Shown here: positions 24,156-35,570 of the stretch, piece by piece
Numbering within the stretch: position 1 is the first letter of the stretch
Layout of the letters: each line of letters opens with the position of its first letter
Assembly (NCBI GenBank): GCA_031002005.1
Contig: JARYHS010013630.1
Coordinates: 236,971,539-237,035,538, forward strand
From: Vandiemenella viatica
Lineage: Eukaryota; Arthropoda; Insecta; Orthoptera; Morabidae
DNA length: 64,000 bases
Reading direction: 5' to 3'
Notes under the pieces: model-generated
Database searches by the model: none
Told to the model about the DNA's origin: nothing
The model's input: only the letters and a program-made list of their open reading frames with translations
Program-made: the position numbers and the translations under genes

Positions 24156-27100
24156 TACTAGCTCATAAAATAACACTAGTAACACTATTCACAAAAATAT
24201 GAACTTCAAAGGTATATACTTTCAAGCCCCTTTTAAGATGAACCTAGACAACAGTAGTGAGCATAAGACTTACTACCAATTAGATAATTACTTCAGAGTA
24301 CTTGCAGGTTCAGTGCTTGAAGAAATAGCAAGTAACAGTATCATCCCAAAGTCATAAAAGTTTTTACTGTGTTCCAAGTACAGTTCTGCATCACATTCGA
24401 GACGACTAATATACATTTTCCGTTTTGTTTTAATTTTTTTAGTGTAATGGGTCATGAGCTTTATTTCAGCCACTAATTGCTGCTTTCTGGTTTGGAGACA
24501 CTCGTAATAGAACAGTCATCTTAACATCACAATGTTTTTGTTGGAATTACCTTTCAAACCAATTTATACTCCCTTATGTTGATAATAAAGAACATAATTG
24601 ATGGTATTTATATTTTTTTTTAACATTAAGCAAGTTATATACACTATGAATTTCTAGCATCTGTGAATATAAAACGAAGTGTACACTTTTTTTACTGTTG
24701 ATTGTCATATAAAATTGGGGAAATTATTATAGCTTCTGTATAGCTGACGAATATTTTCTGTCACCTTCGATACGAAAAGTTAATGGTTTACCCGTACGTG
24801 TAAACTTCAGTAGTAATGATCTTATTCAGGCGTGTTGCTAATGAGGTAAAAGGACTTTAGGCGTCTTTTAAAATGTGTTGAAATGACAAAGTAGGTGGCT
24901 ACCTACGCGCTAAAAAAATTGTTACTATCTTACAACTATAAGTATTACGTGGAACCGATGACTATATATTTTACATCCAATATTCAAAGTTCTGTGCGAC
25001 GTGTTGGACCGAAAAAATATTATCGCAATAATATTCAAGAGAAGCCTCTTAAACGGTGGCGGCGAATTGCCTTAGCTTTAAGAACTGCGCCCTTAACAGT
25101 AAATTTCCCGTGACAGATATGAATATTTTGGATAGCCTTTCCCTTTTCACCACGTTTTCTGGCTGTTATACGTTGCCGTCGGGGAAAAAATGAGATTTAG
25201 ACTTCGCCATAAAGCTTACGCTTCTTATAAATGGAAATAAGGAAGAGACGTGAGGATACTATAAAATCACGATTAGTTCTTTATTGATGCTTTTGCCCTT
25301 CACGTACGTTACCTGAATTCAAAAATCAATTCAGCTGCTACTGAGGGACTGACGTGAATTGTATCCCATACTACTTCAAATAATATTTTTCTTGAAGTTG
25401 CCGCAGCTTTCACGATAGAACCATGAAAATTTATTCCATTCTTTCTTTAGTATTATTCTACTATAACAATCGGTTCATTGATTCTAACACAAAAAATAAT
25501 GTTTTCTTACACATCCGTTGGTACGTTTTAAACCGTCCAATAAATTATTGTTATGTTGAAGTTATTTTGCGTTGAGTAGCATGAAGAATTTTTGGCCTTT
25601 AAGCTCGTATGTTTCAAAATGCATCATTAGACCAAAGATATTTGTGATAACTTATTTCGAAATAACTTCTTAGTCAAAGATTACACAGCGAAAGGTTACA
25701 TAGCTAAAATTAATATTTCATGGTGACTCAACGTTCCATTCATTGTTACTATGACTTAAACGCGTGTTAGTAACACATCGGGGAACATGATATTATAAAA
25801 AAAAAAAAAGGGCAAAGAATTTGAAGAAGATCATTTTGCCATCTTTAGTAGGTAATTCTAGAGAAGCCAATAACTGCAAGGCTTTTATTATTTCTACTTT
25901 TAATTGCTGGAGAAAATGATCAACGAACCTTATTTTTCTTCAAAAAATAGCCCCTGTTAATGAGAAATGAACATTTTTTAACCTCATAACTAACAAGTGG
26001 CAAAGGATATTAAAGGAAGCGCACGATACATAACAGAATGTATAAATTTACTGGTCAATTTACCGTTCGATAGTCTGTTTAAGATGAGCAGTTGCCACAT
26101 TCATCAATAGATTAAAAACCCTTTATTCGGTATAGTAACGCAAAGAACAATGTTATGGCATGAAGCGTTTGATCACAGTTTTTCAAACAACAGCTTCTGT
26201 TGTTAGCATTGTTTCTGAGAAAAATGAGCAAAAGTTAGATTAGACCAGTAATCCAATGGCACTAATAATCATGCAATTTTCAAGCGAAATAACTTGTTTT
26301 CGTTTTGTTATCATCTGTGCTTCAATACTACTGTGCGTGCTTGGGATAAGAGAATGGCGGGACAGTTTTTACAAAGTAGGTAACTTGTGCTCAGAAGTTT
26401 TGAGATTGGCTTGGCTCAGTAGCGGTATCAAGCGGCCACTCGAAAGCGGCCACGTAATGTAATCACTGGCTGTTTGTGAGCGCCTCCATTGTGGCCGTGT
26501 TAACTATACAAAGTGAGCTACTTGTCGCGCGACCAACTTGGCCTCCGGACCAGCTTCTGGCTTTGTTGCGGGCGTCTGGGCATTATGCGCCAGCCGCGAC
26601 CATTTCAACTTCCGCCATTAATATTAATGCTTTCCCAGTTCTCTGTCGTGTCTTCTCCCGTGTTGCTTCCTACTATTTGTGGGCGGGACCTTGAAGATGC
26701 ATCTGATACAGTTTTCGTAAACAATATTCCAGTCCAAATCAACTTTACTCATACTTCACAGTGTACGCTGCCGACTAATGAAAGACCAATAAAGTTTATA
26801 CTGTTGTTTGATAAGCGTGTTACAGATATGTCAGCAATTTCTGATAGAAGATTAGTCGTTTTACTTTTTTCTTTTTAATTGTTCAATTTAGGTAACATCG
26901 CTACTCAGCAGTATATACGCAATTCTAACGCGAATATTACACGGCCAATGTCGATATCATGAATTTAAATTAGTTGTCACTGAAACTGTTCTACTAGTTG
27001 CATAACGGAATATATATTTCTCTAGCTAATTAATACATATTTTCAATCGTTTTGTTAAAGCCTTATTCTTTTACATCTCTCCTTTCCGCAGAGCCATTTA

Positions 27101-27538
27101 GAGTTATATTACTTTAATTAACGGAATATGTTTTCATGGTCATCATGCATAGTTGCCTAAACTGAAAAGCAAGTCATCAGCTACATATCTTATAGCGGAA
27201 CACAGAATTCTGTACTGTTGGGGCCATATGTTTCACACTAAGCCAAAGAGATGATTGATACTATTTCTTTAAAGCTGTATTGGTACTTTGTGATCTAACC
27301 ATTTCAAGTCTTCTAGCTATATAACTAATCTAATATTAATTTATGGTATCTTTACCACGGATTCTAAACTGATCATCTGAATTTTACTGTGATAATTATT
27401 ATTTATTTCTCTCAACATCACATTGTAAATGGTGATATAATGACTTTAATCAATATAATGACTTATCCCCCGATATTTCTTATAACTTTAGATATAGAGC
27501 TTAAAATACAACGTCTTTATAACTGTTATAATAGATTT
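24156..27538. other. No gene recognised; modest GC-rich islet at about 26400-26700
   Basis: At 26400-26700 the sequence becomes GC-richer (agcggccactcgaaagcggccac, then gcgggcgtctgggc). A 121-residue frame overlaps it (26513-26878), but the frame has no domain I know. The 72-residue frame at 24895-25113 is lysine/arginine-rich but otherwise uninformative. The remainder is AT-rich and unassigned. Confidence 0.4.
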
Positions 27539-27540
27539 TA

Positions 27541-28925
27541 CACTGAAGTGCCAAAGGTCATGGGATAAGAAGATGTAAATTTCGATACGAAGAATAAATG
27601 TACAAAATTGCCATGCCGTATCGGGTCTTTCATTTGAACTCTAGTGAGTCGTGTGAAAGATATCTGAAGTGATTATTGCCGCATGACATGATTTAACAGA
27701 CTCTCAACGCGAAATGGTAGTTGACGCTAGACTCCTGGTACATTCTGTATAGAAAACTGTTCGATAATTCAACATTCTACATCTACATTCATACTCTGCA
27801 AATCACAAACATTGTGGGTGGCAGAGGGTGCTAAGCACCAAGCCTAAACCCGCCCATTCCAATCCCGAATAGTGCGAGGAAAGAAGGAATACATATAAGT
27901 ATCAGTACGGCATCTTATTTCTCTAATCTTATCTCTCCGGTCATTGCGACCTAAATAGGTTGGCGGAAGAAGTATTCCATTGCATTCGAAATTTAAATTT
28001 TTTCGCATATTCTCCAATAAATTCGAACGCAAGCTACGTCGTCTGTCCTCCAAACTATCCCAGCCCAATCTATGTATCAATTCTGTGACACAGTGTCAAA
28101 GGTGAATATATAATTTCCGGCACTAACTCCCACCTTGGACAACGCAGTGATCGAGCACTTAATGAGCGAGACCTGCTACGTCTGCGTTGAGGTGTCAGCG
28201 TTGACAGCCAAAACTGCGTCAAAGAACAGCAACACTCTATGTGATATGTCATACTACCGACGCGTCCGTGTTGACAGTGGAAATACTAAAAAAGCAGTAT
28301 CGGCTGCAGAGCGTCTCCTGGGCTCATGGACATATCGGTTGCACCCTAGCTGGTTGGAATAAGGTTACGTCGTCAGAGGAGTCGCAATTCCAGTTGGTAA
28401 AAGCTGATGGTAAGACTCAGGTTGAGAAGAAGGCAATGGCACCATCCAGGTATGGGCTGTGTTTAAGTGTCGTGGACTGGGAACTCTGATTAAAATTAAC
28501 TTGCTATTGACTAGAAGTGGTCATGTTTAGTTACTTGGAGACTGTTTTCAGCCATTCATGGCCTTCATGTTTCCATAAACGGTGGACGTTTCCAGGACTA
28601 CAATGCGCCATGTCAACGGCCAATATCATTCACTATTAATCTGGGGAACATGCTCAACAGTTCCAGCGAGTAATTTTCCCACCTAGATTGCCAGACATAA
28701 ATCAGATCGAATATATTTGGGACATGATCGGAGGGTAGTTTGTGCGGAACATCCTACACTAGCAACACTTTCGCAGTTATGGACGGCTGTAGGGGAAGCG
28801 TGACTAAGTATTTCTGCAGGGGACTTTAGACGACTTGTTGAGCCAGTGTGTGTCTGTGCATCGCCGGGAAAGAAGGGATCCCATACGATATTAGAAACTA
28901 TCCTTTGACTTTTCTCACTTCAGTG
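27541..28925 (+). mobile_element. Tc1-like DNA transposon, decayed, with nested LINE fragment
   Basis: Terminal inverted repeats CACTGAAGTG... (from 27541) and ...CACTTCAGTG (to 28925) are flanked by TA on both sides, as in Tc1/mariner. Plus-strand translation in broken frames gives an N-terminal DLTDSQREMVVDAR segment (27690-27732). Then WNKVTSSEESQFQL appears (28358-28400), a segment typical of Tc1 transposases. FQDYNAPCH (28592-28617, with a frame change) holds a catalytic-type D, and FPPRLPDINQIEYIWDM (28676-28726) covers the DLNPIE-type block with the final E. Stops and shifts abolish function. A LINE 3' fragment at 27775-28090 splits the transposase. A related, shorter copy lies at 60808-61565. 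Confidence 0.9.
27775..28090 (-). mobile_element. LINE 3'-terminal fragment nested in the Tc1-like transposon, antisense
   Basis: A 78-residue minus-strand frame (28080-27844) contains LGWDSLEDRR near its start. It ends with KIREIRCRTD...YSFFPRTIRDWN, the conserved C-terminal tail of jockey/CR1-group reverse transcriptases. After the stop, the inverted 3' UTR runs to a short gaatgtagatgtaga repeat (27775-27790), a microsatellite-type LINE tail. This is a heavily 5'-truncated copy; a clean target-site duplication could not be defined. Confidence 0.85.
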
Positions 28926-29950
28926 TAATTGTAGCTAAATTATAAATTTTGACCGTGGGCACGTTTTTATAAGAGTCTTGAGAAACTTCGTAGATTAAAA
29001 CTTGCTTGTTTCCTCAGGTTAATCTTACAATAATTTAGAAATCAATCAAATAGTGCATCCGGATTATTAAGTTAGATTATACCGTATTGTGTGCAGTATT
29101 GGTGGTAGCAAAAATATTAATATTAAAACCTTCTCACTAAGCAAAGATATCTGTTTCTTGTCTTCCTGTTCATATTATATTACCATAAATTGTTTTCAGG
29201 ACGATTGAAACGTGAATTCAGACTTTTAGCGTGCTTTCAGAAGGTATTTTGTTACCTACATTTTTTTGTGTAGTGTTCGTAAACGCTCGTTGTTATACTA
29301 TATTAATTTCAACTAATTCTTCTTATTGGGCGTTTGATATTACGTCTTAGTAATCGTTTATACATAGACGACCTCCACGAGAACCGTTTTTACGTGTTAA
29401 CCTTCAATAACCTCCGTAAAAATGGTATGCTACAAAATTAGCAAACAGCATACGATCTGCAAGATGTATTTGCATCAATCCTTTAGGTAACAATCTACCA
29501 TAGGGAAGTTAAAGCTCCATATTTTTGTTAGATTCTGCTGATGATAAGTTTTATTTCTTAATTAATAATTACGTGACTAGTAAAAACCACTATCCATAAC
29601 TGTATTATGAATTGCTATATGAATCAAAAGTTTTCTGTCCATAAAATTCACCAATGGTACTAATACTTTTTTTGCTGGCTGAAATTAGTAGCTACGATCT
29701 TAACTCAACAGTTCTCTGATTTTCTTTTCATTCTTACAATGAAATGTTTAGTATGACAATCAGTAGATACTACTTTAGCGACAGAAATTGCTCGAGGCAT
29801 TGATTTGTCCTCGTATTGAAAACCAGAAAATACGAAACATTAAGAAATTATATTTACATAACAAAAATATTTATATAGCCGCCTGCAGTCGCTTAGTATA
29901 CATTACTTTCTGCATTTTTAATTTAAAAAAAATATAGGAAGAAGTAGGGT
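28926..29950. other. AT-rich DNA, nothing recognised
   Basis: No coding region, RNA gene or repeat recognised. Confidence 0.45.
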
Positions 29951-29954
29951 GCTC

Positions 29955-30085
29955 TCGATTGGACCAGCAGTTTGTAAGAGTTATGTGTCATCAGTTACAA
30001 CAGAACGTTCCCTGGTTCGGATTCCACATATAACCGTAGGTCTCAGAGGAAAGAAAGTGGCCGTCATACCAACTACATAATTTTT
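29955..30085 (+). mobile_element. SINE family C, 5'-truncated copy
   Basis: Shares with 34660-34765 the series tttgtaagagtt, a cacggttcggactctacg-type block (here ctggttcggattccacat), gtaggtctcagagga and a tggcc-tcataccaac end. The tRNA-like head is missing. Confidence 0.65.
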
Positions 30086-30103
30086 AGTATGCCTCCTTCA
30101 GGC

Positions 30104-30352
30104 AAACCGAGCGTGGTGGTGTAACGGTTAGCGTTCTGCCCTCGCATTCGGGAGGACGGCGGTTCGAATTCCCGTCCGGGCAACCAGATTTTGGTTTTCC
30201 ATGGTTTCCCAAATCACTCCAAGCAAATTCCGGGATGCTTCATTCAAAAGGCTATGGCCGAATTCCTTCCCATTCCTTGTCCCCCCCCCCCCCCAAATCC
30301 TTTCCCGTCACTAAATACCTCGCTGTTAAGAGACGTTAAGCAGTTCAAAAAA
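30104..30352 (+). mobile_element. SINE family A, full-length with intact A and B boxes
   Basis: The tRNA-like head has an A box tggtgtaacgg (30115-30125, fits TRGYNNANNGG) and a B box ggttcgaattcc (30162-30173). The body follows in standard order: ggttttccatggtttcccaa, a tccgggatgc block, atggccgaattccttccc, and a gacgttaagcag end before a short A-rich tail. A 14-nt run of C at 30281-30294 replaces the family's normal tgtcccc segment. The internal promoter boxes look intact, so polymerase III transcription is conceivable. Confidence 0.92.
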
Positions 30353-30538
30353 AACTTAATACAAATCAAACAAAACAAGTTTGTTTTTAAGTGAAAGTGA
30401 GTAAGTTGATTAGGAAATAAAATATAAGTTGTGTTACTATTTGTGAAAAATCATATAATTCTTAAATCATGGTTCATTTCAACCTGTGTTGACCAAGGCC
30501 GGAAGCACTGGGAAACTGCGACAGTATTTATATCTCCA

Positions 30539-30887
30539 CTAGTTGTTACTCGCGTCTTCGTACGCGTGGATTTAAAAGTCTTATTGCTATAATTGGATAA
30601 AAAAAGCTGTAAGCTACGTAAAATGTGTCCCACAAACTGACTGTGAAAGAAACAAATCCTGCGCGATCGATATATCATTACACAGACTTACACACGCTAC
30701 TCGACCGATCGGTTAGTTTTAAAAATTTCAGGACGAAATATATTATTTATACCAACAAACGAATGCTATGTCCATTCGAATTTTCTCGAAAAAATTTAAT
30801 CATGATCGGTTTAGCCGTTTAGTGGTGAAAACTTAACAAACAGACAGAGAGGCATAGTTACCTTCGTATTTATAATATTAGTGTAGG
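30539..30887 (-). mobile_element. Helitron-like repeat, antisense
   Basis: Read on the minus strand it starts TACACTAATATTATAAATACG (one or two bases inside 30887). It has the TCTGTCTG microsatellite and the ctaaacggctaaaccgat segment, and ends ccacgcgtacgaagacgcgagtaacaaCTAG at 30539. A CGCGT/ACGCG stem lies just before the end, and the base after CTAG is T. It matches the copies at 5497-6351 and 49184-49545 and has no coding capacity. Confidence 0.65.
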
Positions 30888-30894
30888 CGTCAGG

Positions 30895-31345
30895 CATTCA
30901 GTACGCCGCTTCCTTGCCGAGCACTGTGGGCGCCACGGCGACACCCAGAAGGACGGCTTGGCTTCCGGCCGGTGTGCGTGCGTTTAAGCAACCGCGCGGC
31001 GCCTATTAGCGCCCGTCCCGATTTCAGAGCAGTCAGCGCGTTTCTCCCCGTCCGAATGGCTTAGCGTGCGAGTCCTGCGGGAGATCGGTTCATTAGGAGG
31101 CGATTGTGTGTGTGTGGGCGCTGCCCGCATGCCCCAAGGTCTCCTCCTCCCAATTGACTCAATTGATACGAGCGTCTGCCATGTGGGCGCTGATTTACAG
31201 TCCGCTTTGTGTCTCGGTAATAGTCGGCCAGGTAGCTACCAGGGGACCATGTTTACATGTTTATGCGGCTACAGGTGTGTCGGGAGTGAGTGCGTGTCAA
31301 CAATTTATGAGGCGCGCTCCGGGCTGATTTAGTGAGGTAGATAGT
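30895..31345. promoter_or_regulatory. GC/CpG-rich islet
   Basis: A stretch with gggcgccacggcgac, accgcgcggcgcctattagcgcccg and tccccgtccg motifs, clearly richer in G+C and CpG than its surroundings. It starts immediately after the Helitron-like copy. Two overlapping frames of 73 and 88 residues lack any known domain. Possibly a regulatory element or an uncoding exon; composition is the only evidence. Confidence 0.35.
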
Positions 31346-31609
31346 TCAGACAATGCCCGCCCACGGCCCGTATTCGTTTTGTGACGTTCGAGCTATTCAA
31401 ATTTATTCCGTGCATTCGTCTCTTCTCACTTATAACTTATCGTGTTGTTTCATCAGCAAGGGTGTCTCTACTTTCCTTGTTTCAGTGTATATAAGTAGCT
31501 TTGCTGCTGGGAAACAAGCACGCTTTAATGGAAATATTCTGATTAGGAACATTATTTTTCATAACTTACTTAGAAAAAAGGGTGAGGACACAATTGCTTG
31601 CTAAAGAGT
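31346..31609. other. Spacer, nothing recognised
   Basis: Chance frames only. Confidence 0.35.
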
Positions 31610-32310
31610 AAATATGATGGCACAACATTTGATAATAAATTCAGCTGTGGAGGACACAGATGATTGTAATAGGTTACAGAATTCTTCACTTGCTTGAGAG
31701 GGTGAACCAGAGAGAAGTGAGGGTAAAGGGTTACAAAACTTTGGTCAGACCATTGCTTTGCACCCATTTTGGGTGACAAATACAGGAGATGGAGGCCATG
31801 CAAAGGAGAGCCGCTAGCTTTGTTTGTGGAAATTACCGCAGGACCCAGTCAGTAACTGAAATGATAAAAAGCTGAATTTTAAGTCATTGGGTGACGGAAG
31901 TGAGTGCTGGGGCTTGGAGGGATATTGGTTGAAGAATTAGTAGTAGTGCCAGATTGTGCTGGGTTTTCCATGGTTTCCCAAATCACTCCAGGCAAATGCC
32001 GGGATGCTTCCTTCAAAAGGGCATGGCCGAATTCTTTCCCATTCCTTGCCCCTCATCCTTTCCCGTCTCTAAAGACCTTGCTGTTAGAGAGACGTTAAGC
32101 AGATAAAAAAAAAATTAAAAAACAGATTGTGCTTATAGTCATCTTTTCCTTTTCAGAACTATGCACAGAGGCTGGCACTCGATCTCATGCATGAAGAAGT
32201 GGGAAAATTTTCTTTTGTAGATAAGGGTGTAAGGAATTGGAATAAATTGCGACGGGAAGTGATGAATAATTTACCAATTTAAAATTCGTAAATGGCAAAA
32301 GTAGATTGAT
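31610..32310 (+). mobile_element. LINE C-terminal part, interrupted by a SINE
   Basis: Plus-strand translation gives VKGYKTLVRPLL (31720-31757) and MEAMQRRAASFVCGNYRRTQ (31790-31850), then SVTEMIKKLNFKSLGD (31850-31898). After the SINE, VRNWNKLRREVMNNLP appears (32230-32277). The last block equals the end of the LINE at 12040-14530, so both are one family. The copy is 5'-truncated and split at 31960 by a family-A SINE that is flanked by a duplication of cagattgtgct. Confidence 0.85.
31961..32122 (+). mobile_element. SINE family A, 5'-truncated, with exact 11-bp target-site duplication
   Basis: Begins at gggttttccatggtttccca (lacking the tRNA-like head), runs through the gcatggccgaattctttccc and agacgttaagcag blocks and ends in an A-rich tail. 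cagattgtgct occurs immediately before (31950-31960) and after (32123-32133). This is the signature of target-primed reverse transcription with 5' truncation. Removing it restores the host LINE sequence. Confidence 0.95.
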
Positions 32311-32597
32311 AGAGGAATTTATTACTCAAAGTATATAAGTAAAGAAACAAAAAATTCACGAGTAGTTAAATGACTAGGGAAATTACCTTCGAAACATACA
32401 TTCCAACACAATTAAGTTCAGTTTAAGGGGGGGGGGAAATGCGAACAAGGTTGTGAAAGACTCTGAAAATAATTTTTTTTTTTTTTGCAGCGAGTAGAAA
32501 CATTTAATTAACCACTATCAGGTAATGTATATTAACAGTGCATAATACCTTCGTATAATAATTATAATTCCTTGTGGCCCTAATGACCTGGTGAAAA
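32311..32597. other. Spacer with poly-G and poly-T runs
   Basis: Contains gggggggggg near 32428 and a T run near 32473-32485; nothing else recognised. Confidence 0.4.
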
Positions 32598-32848
32598 GGT
32601 TTATATTGGCTGCACATTCCGCACCGTTGTAGCCGCCTTATCCCGGCAACCCTAGGGGGTACAGGGGACCTTCACTTTAACGTGGAATCAGAACCATGGA
32701 AGCGTTCTGGCGTACTTCCGCCGGAAGCTGTGCTAGAGGTGAAGGTAGACTTAAGGGCCTTTGAAAATCCCCGCCGAGACAGGGATTCGAACCGAGGCCC
32801 TTTCGATCTCAAGTCAGACGCCTTAACCACTGAGCCATACCTGCGTGT
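32598..32848 (-). mobile_element. SINE family B, best-preserved copy, antisense
   Basis: On the minus strand the head reads tatggctcagtggttaaggc (near 32815-32843), whose tggctcagtgg matches the A-box consensus, and ggttcgaatcc (inverted at about 32783-32793) is a perfect B box. The family landmarks follow: ccttcacctctagcacagc, gcttccatggttctgattcc and the terminal gccaatataaacc. It serves as the reference copy for the family in this window. Confidence 0.88.
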
Positions 32849-34570
32849 TACAGATTTTCTGTTTTCTCAAAATTGCATGGAACGAAATTCCATTGTTGCG
32901 GAAATCATTTTACTCTAATAAACGTTCTCATTTTTATTGTTGTGGATGTTAGTGCGTGACATTTAAATTACATTCCTGTTAGTGTGAGTTGCTATCTTTA
33001 AATTTTTTCGAGATTTTAATGTGCTTCTTCTGACACGACTTCAATTAGCTAGAATGAATAAAGGATGCACGATGCTGCTAACATCACTTAAAACACGAAT
33101 AAATGAGTGAGTTGTCATACCGTCCATGCTGAAGCTTTGAATGATACCAAATAATCTAGTCTACTACATATCTTCGCGGCTCACTCCATCCGCCACCGCC
33201 GGTATGGTCACCCAGATAGCTCTTGACTGGAACTTCGCTAGATTGGAGCGATGAAGCCCGATGTGAACCGATGAAATTATAGGACGTATTTTAGTTCTCT
33301 TAGTTTCGTTAAGTTTAATTTTCGTAGCATTTCATTTAAAGTTAATTTAGTTTCAACTATATGGTGAAACTTTAAGGCTGAAAAAACGTGGAGTAATACT
33401 TTACTATTCAATGTACACCCTAGTGTGTTGGCGCGAGTCACGGTACCACCACACTGGCTCTTAAAATATAACAGCTGAATCGCAAATTGTTCATTCATGA
33501 TACAGAGCCTAGCATCTAATGTCAGCAACTTTGTTTCTCTTTCCCCCGAATGTACCTGGAGAAGTTTCGTCTAATGCGAATGAATAAACTATTTTCTTCT
33601 ACTACCTGCTTTTCACTAGCTTAGTTTATTCAAATGTCCGCTTATTACTGTCCAGCATGTCAATCAGAAGAGACTAAGATTAACTCTAGCCACTGGTCTG
33701 TTATTTAATCATCAGCTTAAAGTTTATAAAATTGGTATATTAATATATTCACTTTAATCAACAGTTGTTTTAATAGGAATAACGTTGGCTATACATTACG
33801 TTCAAATACAGTAACGAGAGAAGTCATGTGTATGATTTTATTTAGTAAAAAAAACGAAAAATCTGTAGTTGAAATTGTGTCGAAATTAAATTTTACGGAA
33901 GATTTCTCGAAGTAATGTGTGATAAATAGACTATTATACCTTTACATCAGAATCGTATGTCTGTATGACACCTATAATGAAGTACACTCTGTTAATAATA
34001 TTACTTCAAGATAGGTTCTATCATTGTCAGCAATCGCCGAAGTCAAATCGTAACATTTCTGATACCCAATGGTCAAAACTTCTTTATTCTTGACAGTAAA
34101 AATCCCTGAGGGGTATGTTGCTGTCATGATTACAGCCTTGACAGTTAAATCCCCCAAAGAAAGATATCATGAGCGGCGGGTTCACTTAGCCATTCCCCTG
34201 GGACTGGGATGGACACAGGAGCAGTAGGAATACTTCAGAACGAAAGCATAAGAGATCCCAATTTTGATGAATCACTTTTAATGCTCTATTACAGCTATTA
34301 AGTGGCAGTGGATCTTAATTTCTAAGTCATTTTGTGTTAAATAAGTATTCTAACTTTGATAGGATGACGTTACACTACATGTGCTTCTAACAATTTAGAA
34401 TAAAAATTTTCTTTTTGCTTTATTGAGGAATGTATAACACAAATAAAGTTTACATCAGTCAGTGAAAAACTCGTTTTGCATACATGATACTGCAGCATTA
34501 TCTCTGACTCGAAACATCTCTAATCAAGTGAAAAATTAGATATTATCTTCAATAATATGTTTGATGGATT
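32849..34570. other. No gene recognised
   Basis: 33120-33260 is slightly GC-richer. An 83-residue minus-strand frame at 33277-33528 has no identifiable domain. The rest is AT-rich. Confidence 0.4.
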
Positions 34571-34572
34571 GT

Positions 34573-34812
34573 ATGACTCAGATGGAGCGGTTGTTAAGGC
34601 GCTTGCTTTCAAAAGTTCGTGGTTCGGTCTCGGGTTAAAATCCTGGTGGGATCAGGGATTTGTAAGAGTTGTTACTGATCAGCTGACCCATATTAGCACG
34701 TTCCACGGTTCGGACTCTACGTTAAACTGTAGATCCGAGAGGAATGTAACTGGCCATCCTACCTCTGACGAAAGGGATTAGTCTGCCTTAACCTAGAGGA
34801 TCCATGCAACAT
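34573..34812 (+). mobile_element. SINE family C, copy with tRNA-like head
   Basis: The head (actcagatggagcggttgttaaggcgcttgc, then ctcgggttaaaatcctgg) resembles a tRNA with A-box and B-box positions, the B box being diverged. The body shares gatttgtaagagtt, cacggttcggactctacgtt and gtagatccgagagga with the truncated copy at 29955. Its ggattctacgttaaactgtag-like block also appears in family B, so families B and C probably share a 3' module. Confidence 0.7.
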
Positions 34813-35149
34813 TCGGGTTTTTTAGTTTTTATGAATTAGATTTCACATCTACAGATTCTGCTGTACAGTTAGTTTGGCAAAAAAAATAATATTAGTGCAG
34901 CGTAAAATTTTAATGTCTTTTAGTAGGTGCAAAAGTTGGTCTATTATGGTGGTGGATGAAGGATAACAGGAAATGTAGGATTAGCAACCGGAAATTTTTT
35001 CAGGAAGAAATTTAGCGTACGTTACTCAGTCACCCAGATCTGATCGGAGTGTCAGTAAGTTTCCTGTTTCCATCAGTAATTTATTTGCTTCCAATGAAAC
35101 GAATAAGATCCACAGCAAACCGCAAGAGCCAATCAGTTCATTCTTCTGC

Positions 35150-35570
35150 TTTCTGTAGGAGTGGGGGAATCCCCTCTCACCTGATTGGGTGAGCTCCCAG
35201 CGACAATCAACGTTAATGTGCTGTTGGTTTCGGCCATTAGGCAACGCACGTAGGCTGGGACGGCACTGCGCGAGCCCAACGCCGAGCGGAGCGGAAAAGT
35301 GCTGACGGCCGGAATGCATTGTTGGTGGCCGCCGTCCAGGAGCAACCAGGCCCGCCGGGGCTAACAAGGTTGCAGCGGGCGAGGGCGCTAACCAGGTTTG
35401 TTAACTAGCCGCAGCGAGGCCTCTGATGAGCTTGCGCCCGCCCGGGACAAACTCGGTTACGGGCCGCGGGCAGAGCTGCTGGGACACTGATAGCCGCCAG
35501 ACGGGTACGGCAGCAAGTGGCGGGTACGCCACCAGCAGACACGGCCGGATTCGGTTTGACATAATGGAGA
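35150..35570. promoter_or_regulatory. GC/CpG-rich islet
   Basis: Dense G+C with motifs such as ggcggccgtccagg-type blocks, gcgggcgagggcgc and gggccgcgggcag. Overlapping frames of 62 to 123 residues run on both strands without any recognised domain, as expected when stop codons are rare because of composition. Candidate regulatory or exonic sequence by composition only. Confidence 0.35.

Noticed and set aside
26513..26878. 121-residue frame across a GC-richer islet
   Set aside because: No domain seen; a second frame overlaps it on the same strand, as expected from low stop density rather than selection.
30104..30180. True tRNA gene at the SINE head
   Set aside because: A and B boxes are present, but no proper acceptor stem closes and the sequence continues into the SINE body repeated many times.
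33277..33528. 83-residue reverse-strand frame as a host exon
   Set aside because: No recognisable domain and no supporting composition or splice context.
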